Source: Pilaira anomala (lineage: Eukaryota; Mucoromycota; Mucoromycetes; Mucorales; Mucoraceae). From it: DNA of 64,000 nt. The notes under the pieces were generated by a model. It did no database searches and was not told the origin of the DNA. It worked only from the letters and a program-made list of their open reading frames with translations. Numbering within the stretch: the stretch's first letter is position 1; every line of letters starts with the position of its first letter. Location: positions 682,001 to 746,000 of the forward strand of contig JAIXMQ010000008.1 in NCBI GenBank assembly GCA_025716855.1, read 5' to 3'. This document shows, one piece after another, positions 43,775 to 54,960 of this stretch. The translations under genes were made by a program, and so were the position numbers.

Positions 43775-45769
43775 TTGATTCAACTTTTTTGATTGATTTA
43801 TATTTTATTTATATAGTCCTGCATCTGAAGAAAAGTTTCGATCATTATATAAAATTGCAGATACAGTAAATTTTCAAGATGCAGTGATATTACTTGTGAG
43901 TCTTGTACAGATTGCATTGTATTTATTCAAGTTGTTGGATAAAGATTATATTGATGGACTTATATGTAATGAGACCACAAATGCGTTATGGATATTTTAT
44001 ACAAAGTATAATCCAATCAAGACAACCGAAGTAAGTTGATTTATTCGGTATTCAATCCCTTTTTTTATTCATAAAAAGAGTCATTTTTAGTTTACATTAA
44101 AAGAACCATGGATGGAACCTCATTTATTAGCTGCGATTATATCTAAACTCTTGATGTGTCGAAATAAACTTCAAGATTATAGTTTTACAGTAAAGTATTT
44201 ATATATTTATACATGTTTTTCTTTTTGACAGCACAAAAAAAAAAAAGACTAACTATTTTTTTTTTTTTATCATAAAAGACATTGAAAGACCCTTTTACAG
44301 ATTATGATAACTTTCGTGTAGATATTGGAGACTATCAACGCTATAAAAACATTCGAGCAACGAAATTCATTGATTTGGAAACCCTTAGTAAATTAAACGA
44401 ACATTCGTTTAGTCAACTCAAGGTGAAGAAAGTGATTAAATCGAAATTAGATGATATGACGGGTATCACAAATTCACCATTATTTAACGAAACTTCTGAC
44501 CCAGAAGTATTTAGACATCATGCGACGATTGATAGTTTACGTGCGATCTGGAGACCGAGATTAAGAGGAGGTGGAGGTGGTGGTGGAGGCACAACATCTC
44601 CTAATAGTCAATCGGATTCTTATCAACAACAACAAAGTGAATTAATTCATAGGATTAAAGGTGTCTCCAGATCAAGTGGAGCTGCATTAAGTAGAGTTGC
44701 GGGTTCAATTCCTTGGATTACTACGACCGAGAATAAAAAACAACAACAACAACAACAACAATCGATTCAGTCACCTACCGAGACAGAATATGCGTCTGCA
44801 ATCGATGATCTTTCTAGAGTATCATCCCTTCCTTCACGAAAACAATCCCCTTTATCGATTCAAACGAGCAGTCAACATTCATCTGATAATAATTCAGATG
44901 CGCTATCCGTTACACAAAGTATCTCACCAGGTCATTTAGATCAAGATATTCCATCCTATGTTCAGGCTGTACCTCCTACACCTACCACGCCACTTCTTTT
45001 ACCCAAATTACGATTATCAAAATCATCTAATACCAATCATCAACAATTTATCTATAGTAAAGAACAAAGTGATTTTATACCCTTAGTAGTAACTCCTGAA
45101 CAAAAAGGATCTAGTACATCAAGACATGCGAGAACTGTATCCGATAGTATCTTGTTGGATCCTGTGTTTATGAATTCATTAGCAGTCATGGATCATGCAA
45201 CAACAGATTCACTTCAAGTACCCATCAAAGAAAAGCAACCGATAGTGCAAAGATTACACAAGACTTCTTCCTTGATGGAAATTGAACAAAGAAGACCCAC
45301 GGCCACAATGGATATCAAGACCTACATGATGTACGAGAAACTAGTCCAACAACAACATCTTTTACAACAAAAGTATCAGGAGATGAAACAAGTAGCGGAC
45401 GTGTACGAAAAGACGGCGATGGATTTAAAGGAGACATATGAATCTCGATTGAAACAATTTGAACAAGTACAGAATGAATCAAGAGATGTAATGGAAGATC
45501 AGAATGTGACAGAAAGAAGGTTAAAGGAAGTAGAAGATAATAGTGCGAAACTTCATTATGAGTTGAAAGTATTGAATGAGAATCTAAAGGATATTGAGGA
45601 TAATGTTGGCACATTTTATGGGAAGGTTGGGTTGTTGGAGAGAAGAATGGATGATTCTCAACAGAGTATAACTACCATGTTGATCATTGGAAATTACTTG
45701 AATCATTATTGGGTTAAAGTACGTGAATGGATACAATGGTTAAGTACTGAAGAAGAGGAGGTCGGGTAA
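43055..45769 (+). CDS. STB6-like (SIN3-binding protein family) protein
   Basis: Seven exons (43055..43185, 43257..43320, 43393..43494, 43560..43732, 43817..44030, 44091..44189, 44279..45769) give 757 aa. The N-terminal STB6-like domain shows FVFAERAKALHIAS, TGYQIYIVEQWVCDRKI, FTGDDSHI, TPLGDIQLTDLNELPFDMDT, PDGDYD and the N-L-R-R-T-N-C-T-G-R-S segment. The long last exon encodes a Gly repeat, Gln repeats, Ser/Thr-rich disordered sequence, a coiled coil (about residues 600-690) and a hydrophobic C-terminal patch. Yeast STB6/STB2 bind Sin3; a similar role here is inference. The second donor (GTACAC at 43321) is weak; the better-looking GTAAAA 9 nt downstream would break the frame. Confidence 0.82.
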
Positions 45770-46122
45770 AAACAGAGTATATTAACTACTTTAGTGAAAA
45801 TAAATAAAATTTACTCCCTTTTATCAATTTCCTACTACTGTTGATCTTTCTTACGATTTGACTTGAATATTGGTGGTGGTGGTGGTGGTGGTGGTGGGGG
45901 GGGAGTAATGAAAGTGGATAACACATGAATAAACCCCCCCCCCCCCCGTCAAGGAGCAAACTACTACATTGTATGCCGAATCAATGTCAAAATTTATGGG
46001 CAATCCCGCAACCTATTAAAATTGCGGGGTTGTGAAACGATAAATACGTTCTCTTTTAACTCTTTTTTGCAACTCGAAACAATTTTTTTTTTGTTTTTTA
46101 ATGCTTCAACATTAGAGAACAG
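45770..46122. other. short intergenic region with GGT and C repeats
   Basis: A (GGT)n run with a G tract at about 45872-45903 and a C run near 45934-45947. No gene is visible. Confidence 0.6.
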
Positions 46123-46499
46123 ATGCTTAAACTTGTTGGTATAGTTTTAGCATTTGTGTTGGGTTACCTGACAGCTTCTAATAAACTACTTACATACTTA
46201 TTACAAGAGGTAGAAGGGGTTTTTTTTTTTTTTTTTTTTTTTATAAGATGAAAGAAAACTGACGAAATATAAAATAGAAAGTCGTCTTGTATGTCATGTT
46301 GGGACTTACTGCATGTTTTTTAGTGATATTAATTCCATTAGAAAGACTAGCAGAGGCAGAATCTGTTCAGGTAAAAAAAAAAAAAAAGTATAATAAATGA
46401 TAATAATAGAATGATTTTTAAATGTTTTTAATTTAGCACCCATTATTATCTATGCGTACATCAGCTCGTGAACATTTACAACGTAGAGGTAGTTTTTAG
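46123..46499 (+). CDS. 80-aa protein with two predicted membrane helices
   Basis: Three exons (46123..46209, 46278..46370, 46437..46499) with GT-AG boundaries, all phase 0, join to an 80-aa protein. It has a hydrophobic helix at about residues 2-18 (LVGIVLAFVLGYLTA), a short loop, and a second helix at about 33-48 (LYVMLGLTACFLVILIP). The tail ends RRGSF, which fits a basophilic kinase (PKA-like) site. I do not recognise the family. Compact size, three matched splice pairs and a hydrophobic profile that appears only after splicing support a real gene. Confidence 0.6.
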
Positions 46500-46725
46500 A
46501 TTTTTATAAAAAAATAAAATAAAAAGGAGATGAAACTTTTATTTATTTTTGTGTGTGTGTGTGTGTGTGTTTTTGTTATGAAAAAATGATAAATAAAGAA
46601 ATGATTTACAAAAAAAGAGAGAGAAAGGGAGAGAGAAAGGGAGAGAGAGAGAGAGATACCGGGAAAGAATATACAAAAAATGAAAAAAAAAGGAAAGCAA
46701 AAAAAAAACGTTCTTTTTTTTTTTT

Positions 46726-47387
46726 TTAGTTTGCTAAAACTAAACCTTTTTGTTTCTCTTGCGTATCCTTTTTAGCTAAGGGAGAAGGAGTATGATGATT
46801 TTGATTTTTAATCAAAGTAGATTCAGGACTATTAGGAGGTGAAATGCGAATGGGAGTAGATGTTCTGGGTTGAATATATTGCAACAGTGGAGAACTATTG
46901 GGACTTGCGGGAGCAGTAATTGGTGCAGGATTGGGATCCATTTTAAGTGTAATACGTCCACGAGAACGGTCTTCGAACAAAGTCATAATATTACCATGGT
47001 CACCAACTCGATAAGAAACTGAGAATGGGTCAATCCATAAAACAAAATCACGAGGTAAATGAGCATGAATCATACTTGGTTGAACAGATGCTTGAATGGA
47101 AGCTATTATATAAATATAGATGAGTATATTTGTTTTTTTTTTGTTACAGCATAATAAAATTATTATTTTTTACCATTAGTCAAGATTGGGTCAAGTTGTC
47201 CGTTAAAATTGGAAAGTGCTCGATATCCGTTACCACGATAAGGTTGCTGAGGGTCCCAGTGTTCTTGGAAACGAACCTTGAGTAACTCTGTCAATCTTTC
47301 CTTAAAAGTATTGACAATGTCTTGATCTACTTTAGACTGTAACAGTCTTCCAAGGAATTCCACTGCTTGTGCTATTTCAATATGCAT
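46726..47387 (-). CDS. BTG/Tob family anti-proliferative protein
   Basis: Two minus-strand exons (47387..47174, 47102..46726) give 196 aa. The BTG domain fills residues 1 to about 115: MHIEIAQAVEFLGRLLQSK at the start, ELLKVRFQEHWDPQQPYRGN (box A, with the HW-P motif), then LPRDFVLWIDPFSVSYRVGD (box B). Animal BTG/Tob proteins bind the CAF1 deadenylase and promote mRNA decay. The C-terminal 80 residues are Pro/Ser-rich and disordered, and I see no PAM2 motif like those of Tob. Confidence 0.93.
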
Positions 47388-47965
47388 ATTGTTGTTGTTT
47401 ACTGGTTAAATAATAATAAAAAAAGTGTTTAAAAGCGAAAAAAAAAAGGAAGGAGACTTAATGCGTTTTTTTTTTTATTATATATAAATATATATATTGT
47501 TTTTTTTTTTTTTAGTTTTTTTTTTTAGTTTTTTTTTTTTAGGTTTTTTTTTTATGCTTTTTTTTGTAGTATAATAAAAAAAAGATAAAAAGGAATTTTG
47601 TATTTAGAAAAAAAAGAGGATTACTTTCTATTCGATTTTTCTTTTTAAAAAAAAAAAGTTAGTGTTTCGCTCGTTAAAATAAATAATTAAAAAAGATCAG
47701 TTGTAAAGGTTTGATTTGTTGTTATAAGATCTCTCTTTATAAACCTATTTGTAGAACACACAGTAAAAAAAAAAAAAAAAAAAAAAAATTACTCCTTATT
47801 ATTACATTTTAGATCTTTCAATTACTTTAGTATCAAACTGAAGGGGGAGGAGAAAACAAAAGAATTCTTTTAGGCTTAAAAATGGATGAATTACAGTTTG
47901 ATTGGACCGTGCACAATATCCAATTAAAGTACATGATTGAACCCGTCACGTTCTTCTTCATTTTA
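47388..47965. other. intergenic region rich in T runs
   Basis: It contains several tandem T-run blocks separated by AG or AGG (47497-47560) and a long A run (about 47765-47788). No gene is visible. It ends at the left terminus of the composite transposon. Confidence 0.6.
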
Positions 47966-48289
47966 CTGGATTTTTCAGCAAATTTGGCGGAACATTTTGA
48001 AAATTATGGCAGTCATTTTTATTTTTTATTGGCAAGAGTCATTTGTAAAAGTTAGAAGGGAAAACTATGGTTACTTGGTTACTGCCATTTAATTTAAACC
48101 TTTTGCCAAAATGATGCCGCAAGAAAAAAAAATTAAAGTGTCACGCTTTTAAATAAAACAGTGTCGTATGTTTTTAGAAAAGAGTATCGCACAATTTAGG
48201 AAAATAGTGTCGCACTCCTTAAAAAAACAGTGTCGTGCTTTTCAAAAAAAAAAAAATATTTCGCAGGCCATCCTATCTAATAAACAATT

Positions 48290-49392
48290 ATGTATGCAAG
48301 GCAGTTATCAAAATGTCTAGTGGAATAGCGTTCAAACCCTTCAAAAGATGACTGGGCAACTTGGTTGCTAGCATCTACAATTATTTGAGGAATAGTATCT
48401 TTTTTAAGTACAAACTCTCTTTTCACACACTACTCTTAACAACAGACAAAAATTGTTCTATTGGGTTGAGTTCTGGAGAGTAAGGTGGCAAGTAAATGCA
48501 CTTGTAGCCGCGCTCTTCAACCATCTTGCCAATTATTTTACCTGTATGTATGGGCGCATTATCCATGATCAGATAATGTCCCTTTCATTTCAGGAAATTT
48601 GTCCATCTCAGCAAGAACGTCCTTAATAAAAAATTGACATAGTGATTGGTTACCGTGCCCTTTGTTTGCTGCTTTCTGTCATCGGCTAGCTTTCTTTTCT
48701 TTGAAAGGTACCATGGGCTTTCTCAGGCTGATTTTAATCAAGCCTTTATCAGAAATGGCACCCAAGATAGAAATTGAATTGGCTCTCGCAGTTAATACTT
48801 TGACTTTAGCAGCCTCCCCTTTCGGTGCCCCAGCCTTGAGTCCTTCTCAGGGTTTGCATTGAACCATGACTTATCGATGAAAACACTGTTGCTCATATAG
48901 TCAACGCCCAACTCTATCACCATTTCCACCCATTCTTTTCTTGTTTGGATTTTCTCTGAGGCGTTTCTTTCTACAAGCTCCAATTGAACCTTTTTAATGG
49001 TGAAAGTCCATAAGTCAGCTTTATAACGGTAGGGCGTTTTTTTTTGAAATGCTCAAGTCCTTGAAGCTAATAGTCATCTGATCCATCAACTAATCTATGG
49101 TGGCAGTGGGATACTTGTAATAGAAGTCAGACACTAAGCTTTTGGTCGCCTCTGCTAGTTCTCCTTCAGGTTCAATAATTCTTGGGCGGCCTATAGTCTT
49201 GAACAATGAGTCCAGGTCCTCTTTCCAAGTCTTGTACCATTTCTGTAGAGTTCTAGGCTCCAACTTGAGCTCTAAGACCACAGCTCTTGCACTGTTCCTA
49301 GGATGAATATCAACTAAGTGAACAGCATGGGCTTTAGTCTCGTTACTGATGCGATTGCCTTTAATGCGTTTTTGTTTTGTTTTGTGCGACAC
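48290..49392 (-). pseudogene. Tc1/mariner-type transposase, left copy, disabled
   Basis: From ATG at 49392 it reads an HTH region (NETKAHAVHLVDIHPRNSAR and LEPRTLQKWYKTW), then an amber TAG after TATID. In the same frame a DDE catalytic core follows: VFIDKSWFNANP (first Asp), LIMDNAPIHTG (second Asp) and YLPPYSPELNPIEQF (third acidic residue). It also has a frameshift after RLGHRKGRL and a one-base indel near 49035 not present in the right copy. Beyond 48449 its C-terminus differs from the right copy (EFVLKKDTIPQIIVDASNQV, FEGFERYSTRHFDNC). Subterminal repeats containing GTGTCGCAC or GTGTCGTA flank it near 48160-48240 and 49384-49418, probably its original ends. Confidence 0.8.
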
Positions 49393-49795
49393 TCTTTTCT
49401 AAAAACATACAACACTGTTTTTAATTTGCGCTAAAAAGAAAAACTATCTTTTCATCTTCATCCCTACAGAACGGTACTGTAACCATGACAAAAGAAGTGA
49501 AGCAGTTCATTACCCAGCAAAAGAAAGTTTTTATAAAGATAAATAAAGCAGCATTAGATGACATAAACAAAGTGAGTATTGATTGTCATTTAGCTTTGTC
49601 TACATGGCTATTATTAACTAGATTGTTCTTTTGTAGGAGCTGGACAAAAGTACTAGCAAAAAAAGAAGCAACAAAAGAAAAGTACAATGTTTATTGCATC
49701 GCATTCAAAGTACTATTTTACGCGTTATTTACGATATTGTTTGTAATAGAAACATGTTGTAAAGAGCAACACCGCGAAAAAAAGAAAGGTTTGAC
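48449..49795. repeat. left inverted arm of the composite element
   Basis: It pairs with 54650-55995. Paired coordinates sum to 104445, or 104444 beyond a one-base indel near 49035, so the arms are essentially collinear along their length. Both arms share the same disabling mutations. Confidence 0.85.
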
Positions 49796-51413
49796 GCAAA
49801 AAATTATTCACATCTTTTTTGATACCTTTCATAAGCATATATATTTCTTTTCGTTAGGTTATTGCAGCCAATAACCCCGCAGTTTTATTCTTAAAGCAAT
49901 ACCAAGAGGATAATGAAGGCAAGAAAGCCAAGTACTTTCAAAAGTATGTAAATATCTACATTTTTTATTTGAATGGGTATGCTTACCTATTTTTTTTTAT
50001 CAGTATTACCAAGAATTACATAATTGACACAACCGATACAAGCAAAGGTTCACAAGCAAGTTTTTTTTCAAATGATTTGAAAAAATATTTGAAAGACGTT
50101 TGTCAAAATAAGTCTTTTGTCAATACTTCACCTAACAGCATTGGTATCATTGAAGCCTTTGAAAAAAAAGTAAGCTTAATATTATTGTATATTTATTTCC
50201 ATCGTAAGAATAACTCAATCCATTCACAAAATAGAGCAGTTCTTTCTCTGTGGGTCATATGAAAAAATTTCTAAAGTCTTTATACTTTCCGAAAAACAGT
50301 CAACAGCGATATTACTTTAATATTTACAAGCATATGTAAGTATTTTTAGCAGGATTTTATATAATACCCTTTCTTCTAACACGTCTTGTAGCATTGAAAT
50401 GCATGTATACAAGCAGTATTTGTTCAAGCCGCAAAGCGTCAAACTGTATTCTGAGCAAGATTTTATTGTGAAGTTTTGGTCCTATGTATTTGAGGAAGTG
50501 TTTAGTAATAGTGGGCTGTACCTCCACTGGTAAGTTAAAGTTGATGACTATCGAAAGCATAACTATTAAATTATAAAACCCGACTTTAATTAGGGGGGAT
50601 ACAAAGCCTAAGAAAGCTAAGAAGGAAAACACTGATATGAAAATTGACTTGCGCGTTCTGTACTCAATGAATACGAAGCAATCTGATTTGTCCGTTGGTG
50701 AGTTTGCCAAAAAAGCGATTCCCAGCAAGTTGTACAATGACAAGTTAAAGGAAGTTCTTATTTCAAAATTTCATTTGAATACCCTCCTTCTCTCTGGTCT
50801 TCCGCATGCAACAACATTTGTTCCGTTGGTCCAAATAATGGGATTTAACTGCCAACTGTATGTTCTTAGACATGTCGAAGACTTTTATGTTTTAGAAAGC
50901 GTCGACTCAATCTCATTCCCAACAACGCATCAAGACATCAAAGAGAACCGCATCAAAAAGTTAATCACCTGTTTAGAAACTGCTAAGGTAACACCCCCGG
51001 CTTCTGAACTATAATTGAATGTTTGTTCATCATGTTTATTTTCATAGAATTTATGCCTGGAGCTGAAAACGGCTATCAAAAACAACAGTTTGAAGACAAC
51101 AACAAGCAAAATGGCAAACATTCTCGGTGATAAAGAACAAGCAAAAAATAGATCGGACATCCGTTCCATGGTTTGGCCTAGCGATAGCGAAAATGAAGAA
51201 GACGAGGATGAGGAAGACGGAGAAGACGAAGAAGATACCGACGAAGAAGATGAAGACGACGGTAGAACAGATGAAGACGACGGTAGAACAGATGAAGATG
51301 ACGATGAAGCAGAGGGTGACGACGAGGCAGATGGCCGATGTGATGAAGACAGATATAATGATGACAAAGACGAAGTTGAAGAAGGTAGTGAGAAAGAAGA
51401 AAAGCTTGAATAA
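49485..51413 (+). CDS. cargo gene: multi-exon protein with acidic tail, unknown family
   Basis: About eight exons. The last three are firm: 50392..50529, 50594..50987, 51048..51413. Earlier ones are approximate: 49485..49571, 49638 to about 49790, 49860 to about 49943, 50004 to about 50169, plus a small one near 50300. Exon 2 may contain a stop, so the 5' part could be broken. The core (EQDFIVKFWSYVFEEVFS, LYLHWGDT, KIDLRVLY, SVGEFAKKA, KLYNDKLKEVLISKFHLN, VPLVQIMGFNCQLYVL) resembles what I believe is a large mucoralean multicopy family. The D...GExxK spacing is reminiscent of PD-(D/E)xK nucleases, which is inference only. The last exon ends in about 80 residues of mostly Asp/Glu. It starts 92 nt from the divergent transposase ATG. 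Confidence 0.6.
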
Positions 51414-51479
51414 GGGAAGCCTGAAGAAGAGAAAAATAACAAAAGCGACTGAAATGTTTTAAATACCATATCCATACTC

Positions 51480-53091
51480 AAAATGAGAAACTTGAAGTAA
51501 ATAATAATAATATGTTAATTGACTAATAAATAAAAAACTACAGTACATAATAGCAAACTCTTTCAAAAACAACAAATTTCTTGGTAGTAAGAATGTTCGT
51601 CGTTAACGGTTCTAAATAGAAATATGTAGGCCAATAGCTTGGAGTTTGTTGACAAGAGCAGACTCATGCCAGTCTACTTGGTTTGTTGATTTGACATTTC
51701 AGAATTTGAGCAAAAGGTTGGTGGTCACATTTTACGACTGCATTTATGTATCTAACAGAAAGAAAGACGAGAGACTCTTCTGTCTCATGTACGTGCTGTG
51801 ATATATCAGGTATGAAAGAAAATAAAGTAAACAGTAAAAACTACTTTTTAACAATATTTCAAGTTTTATTAAGAATAAGCAAGAAAGAATATAAAATTCT
51901 ATAATATTGCAAACAGAAAGCCTGCACCATTGCTTGAAGGTTATGTTCTGCCTGTGCGTTCACCCGAATTTTCAACTTCTGAAAACACCTTTGGTAAGTA
52001 TGAGTTTCAGCTTTAGCGGGCCCATATCTTTGTTTTTGAAAAAAGCAGGATCACAAACAATACATAAGCTTCCCAAGAGCAAGTCGCATCACTTACCAAA
52101 TCACAACCAAAACACCTCGATGAAACGCCAAGTAAGTATCATGGGGGAAGCAGTATCTTTGATAGATCTATTAGTAAAAATTGATTCTTAATGGCCGGTC
52201 AAGGGCTTAATTTGTATTTAATATTGGTGGTCATCTCGATCCTCTTGATAATCAGCATTCAAACAGCATTGGTGCGTGAATCTAACAAATTTGTCATCAC
52301 TTATTTAGAGTGCATTTCAGTACAGGTATCACACTGGTGAGTTAAACACGCCCCAAGTTGTCGCATATGTAAGTTTTTATAACAGGATTTAATATAATAA
52401 CCTTTTACCTTTTTTCTAACGCGCTATGTAGCATTGACATGCATTTATACAAGTATTTGTTCAAGCCGATTTATTTATATGGAGACAGCTGTTAGCTCTC
52501 GAATTTCATTAGGTGACTTTGAAAATAAAGCACCATGTTTGTTTTTTGGTTTTAAAAAGCATGATTATGCGCCTGGTATTTATTTTAGTTGTATAATTTA
52601 ATAGCACACATCCGTAAGAACAACTTTACAAGATACAATCTCGCACTTATTTGTTTTTTTTTCGGGTGAGCGTTTGCACATTTAATAACTGCAGCTTTGA
52701 AAAATAGAACATCCCTTGGAAGCACATGTCTTCTCATACCGGAATAGTAACATCAAGAAGGCCAATATGGATCTGATACTTTAGACCACCACATGGGCGC
52801 CGGTGCTTCACGCAAATATACTTCGGCAAACCATCGCAACTTACTTCATCATCCAGATCCTAGTAACTTTACTGTTTCTAGATACAACTCGATGCTACTA
52901 CTTTATTTTCGCGACACCAATAAGCATAAGTGGTGATTTTCCTTAACCTTCGATAATAGCTTCAGTATGATTGAACAAAGCCATTTTCAAGTGTCTTATA
53001 TAAGAACTGAAGCCGCTATGATATTGCAGTTGGTAGAGCAATCGAAACAGATACAACGCTCCAACGGTTTAAGCTGATTCAAGTAAATCGT
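51480..53091. other. degenerate cargo region between the acidic gene and the tandem repeats
   Basis: Holds decayed duplicates of the cargo family. 52380-52470 repeats the intron-exon segment at 50345-50440 (same intron end and a CATTGA.ATGCATTTATACAA-type exon start). 52990-53080 reads AAMILQLVEQSKQIQRSNG. A short frame at 52191-52337 has a membrane-like stretch (LYLILVVISILLISI) but no support. No intact gene. Confidence 0.5.
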
Positions 53092-53132
53092 GTTGTATCA
53101 AAGCCGGCCTACTACACACTATAGTAGACACC

Positions 53133-53345
53133 ATGTCTAGCGGCGTTTCGCGAAAAGACCATCATCTTTTAGAAGCTACCGACTTTGACACAAACGTAGG
53201 TGCAGCATACTGTACAAGAATGAGCGCACTAAACGTAACGTTTAACATCAATCTAGACCTTCTGCTTGGTATTAAGCTCCTGTCAATGGCCACAGAACTT
53301 AAACAAATACGCCCATTTTCGCAGTATGCTTGGATTACAACATGA
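53133..53345 (+). CDS. tandem-repeat ORF, copy 1 (70 aa)
   Basis: From ATG: MSSGVSRKDHHLLEATDFDT, then YCTRMSALNVTFNINLDLLL and a C-terminus with FSQYAWIT before TGA. In copies 2-4 the frame is open upstream through CIKADLLHTIVDTM to a TTTAG acceptor-like site, so this is probably the last coding exon of a larger protein rather than a separate gene. It is helical and amphipathic, with no known domain. I infer it derives from the C-terminal exon of the neighbouring cargo family. Confidence 0.5.
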   Translation: MSSGVSRKDHHLLEATDFDTNVGAAYCTRMSALNVTFNINLDLLLGIKLLSMATELKQIRPFSQYAWITT

Positions 53346-53501
53346 AACGCGATAAGTCTAATAGATGTGTTATAAATTTTTAGTTAAGAACTTGCGTATT
53401 TGCTATGTTCTTTTATCTCAGTACTTATCTTTTATCCCCTTTAGCTTGAGAACGTTTCCCGTTGTATCAAAGCCGACCTACTACACACTATAGTAGACAC
53501 C

Positions 53502-53714
53502 ATGTCTAGCGGCGTTTCGCGAAAAGACCATCATCTTTTAGAAGCTACCGACTTTGACACAAACGTAGGTGCAGCATACTGTACAAGAATGAGCGCACTA
53601 AACGTAACGTTTAACATCAATCTAGACCTTCTGCTTGGTATTAAGTTCCTGTCAATGGCCACAGAACTTAAACAAATACGCTCATTTTCGCAGTATGCTT
53701 GGATTACAGCATGA
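53502..53714 (+). CDS. tandem-repeat ORF, copy 2 (70 aa)
   Basis: Same as copy 1 except GIKFLSM (Phe for Leu), a Ser in place of Pro before FSQYAW, and a final Ala. The upstream open extension starts after CCCTTTAG near 53446. Confidence 0.5.
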   Translation: MSSGVSRKDHHLLEATDFDTNVGAAYCTRMSALNVTFNINLDLLLGIKFLSMATELKQIRSFSQYAWITA

Positions 53715-53870
53715 AACGCGATAAGTCTAATAGATATGCTATAAATGTTTAGTTAAGAACTTGCGTATTTGCTATGTTCTTTTATCTCAGTACTTATCTT
53801 TTATCCCCTTTAGCTTGAGAACGTTTCCCGTTGTATCAAAGCCGACCTACTACACACTATAGTAGACACC

Positions 53871-54083
53871 ATGTCTAGCGGCGTTTCGCGAAAAGACCAT
53901 CATCTTTTAGAAGCTACCGACTTTGACACAAACGTAGGTGCAGCATACTGTACAAGAATGAGCGCACTAAACGTAACGTTTAACATCAATCTAGACCTTC
54001 TGCTTGGTATTAAGCTCCTGTCAATGGCCACAGAACTTAAACAAATACGCCCATTTTCGCAGTATGCTTGGATTACAGCATGA
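53871..54083 (+). CDS. tandem-repeat ORF, copy 3 (70 aa)
   Basis: Identical to copy 1 except for a final Ala instead of Thr. The upstream extension is intact. Confidence 0.5.
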   Translation: MSSGVSRKDHHLLEATDFDTNVGAAYCTRMSALNVTFNINLDLLLGIKLLSMATELKQIRPFSQYAWITA

Positions 54084-54239
54084 AACGCGATAAGTCTAAT
54101 AGATATGCTATAAATGTTTAGTTGATAACTTGCGTATTTGCTATGTTCTTTTATCTCAGTACTTATCTTTTATCCCCTTTAGCTTGAGAACGTTTCCCGT
54201 TGCATCAAAGCCGACCTACTACACACTATAGTAGACACC

Positions 54240-54452
54240 ATGTCTAGCGGCGTTTCGCGAAAAGACCATCATCTTTTAGAAGCTACCGACTTTGACACAA
54301 ACGTAGGTGCAGCATACTGTACAAGAATGAGCGCACTAAACGTAACGTTTAACATCAATCTAGACCTTCTGCTTGGTATTAAGCTCCTGTCAATGGCCAC
54401 AGAACTTAAACAAATACGCTCATTTTCGCAGTATGCTTGGATCACATTCTAA
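54240..54452 (+). CDS. tandem-repeat ORF, copy 4 (70 aa)
   Basis: Nearly identical to the others; it ends WITF before TAA and has Ser before FSQYAW. Similarity to the unit stops at the stop codon, marking the end of the array. Confidence 0.5.
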   Translation: MSSGVSRKDHHLLEATDFDTNVGAAYCTRMSALNVTFNINLDLLLGIKLLSMATELKQIRSFSQYAWITF

Positions 54453-54609
54453 AGATTAAAATTGTGGTTCAATTAATAAATGCTGTTGGTGAATTTTGTT
54501 GATAAGCGCTTACTTTATCTCCTTTTACTTTCCAACAATGGATGGCGTTGGCGTCTGCTTCGATCTCTCTACTGAAGTTTAATTAAAAAACATTAAAGAT
54601 ATTCCAGAA

Positions 54610-54960
54610 TTACAAAACCAGGATGAAGCTACGCAGAAAAAAGTTTTGTGTCAAACCTTTCTTTTTTTCGCGGTGTTGCTCTTTACAACATGTTTCTATT
54701 ACAAACAATATCGTAAATAACGCGTAAAATAGTACTTTGAATGCGATGCAATAAACATTGTACTTTTCTTTTGTTGCTTCTTTTTTTGCTAGTACTTTTG
54801 TCCAGCTCCTACAAAAGAACAATCTAGTTAATAATAGCCATGTAGACAAAGCTAAATGACAATCAATACTCACTTTGTTTATGTCATCTAATGCTGCTTT
54901 ATTTATCTTTATAAAAACTTTCTTTTGCTGGGTAATGAACTGCTTCACTTCTTTTGTCAT
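54610..54960 (-). pseudogene. inverted copy of the cargo gene 5' exons
   Basis: On the minus strand it repeats the first two exons of the gene at 49485 (MTKEVKQFITQQKKVFIKIN, then the same donor and acceptor) and stops at the arm boundary near 54650. The rest of the gene is absent on this side, so it is a truncated duplicate created with the inverted arm. Confidence 0.8.

Larger units (their letters stand above)
53092..54452 (+). repeat. tandem array of four 369-bp units
   Basis: ATG codons of the embedded ORF fall at 53133, 53502, 53871 and 54240, exactly 369 bp apart (123 codons, frame-preserving). Units differ at only a few positions. The first lacks the upstream part of the unit and the last ends near 54452, so there are three full periods plus one coding part. 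Near-identity indicates recent amplification. Confidence 0.95.

Noticed and set aside
50930..51481. 183-aa minus-strand Ser-rich ORF
   Set aside because: It is the antisense shadow of the Asp/Glu tail of the cargo gene (GAA/GAC codons read as TTC/GTC/TCT).
53005..53075. tRNA-like string (AGTTGGTAGAGC resembles a D arm)
   Set aside because: The flanks do not form acceptor or T arms, and the segment reads as protein (AAMILQLVEQSKQIQRSNG) in line with the cargo family.
53092..54452. CRISPR-like array
   Set aside because: The period is 369 bp with nearly identical whole units and no variable spacers; it is a tandem exon duplication.
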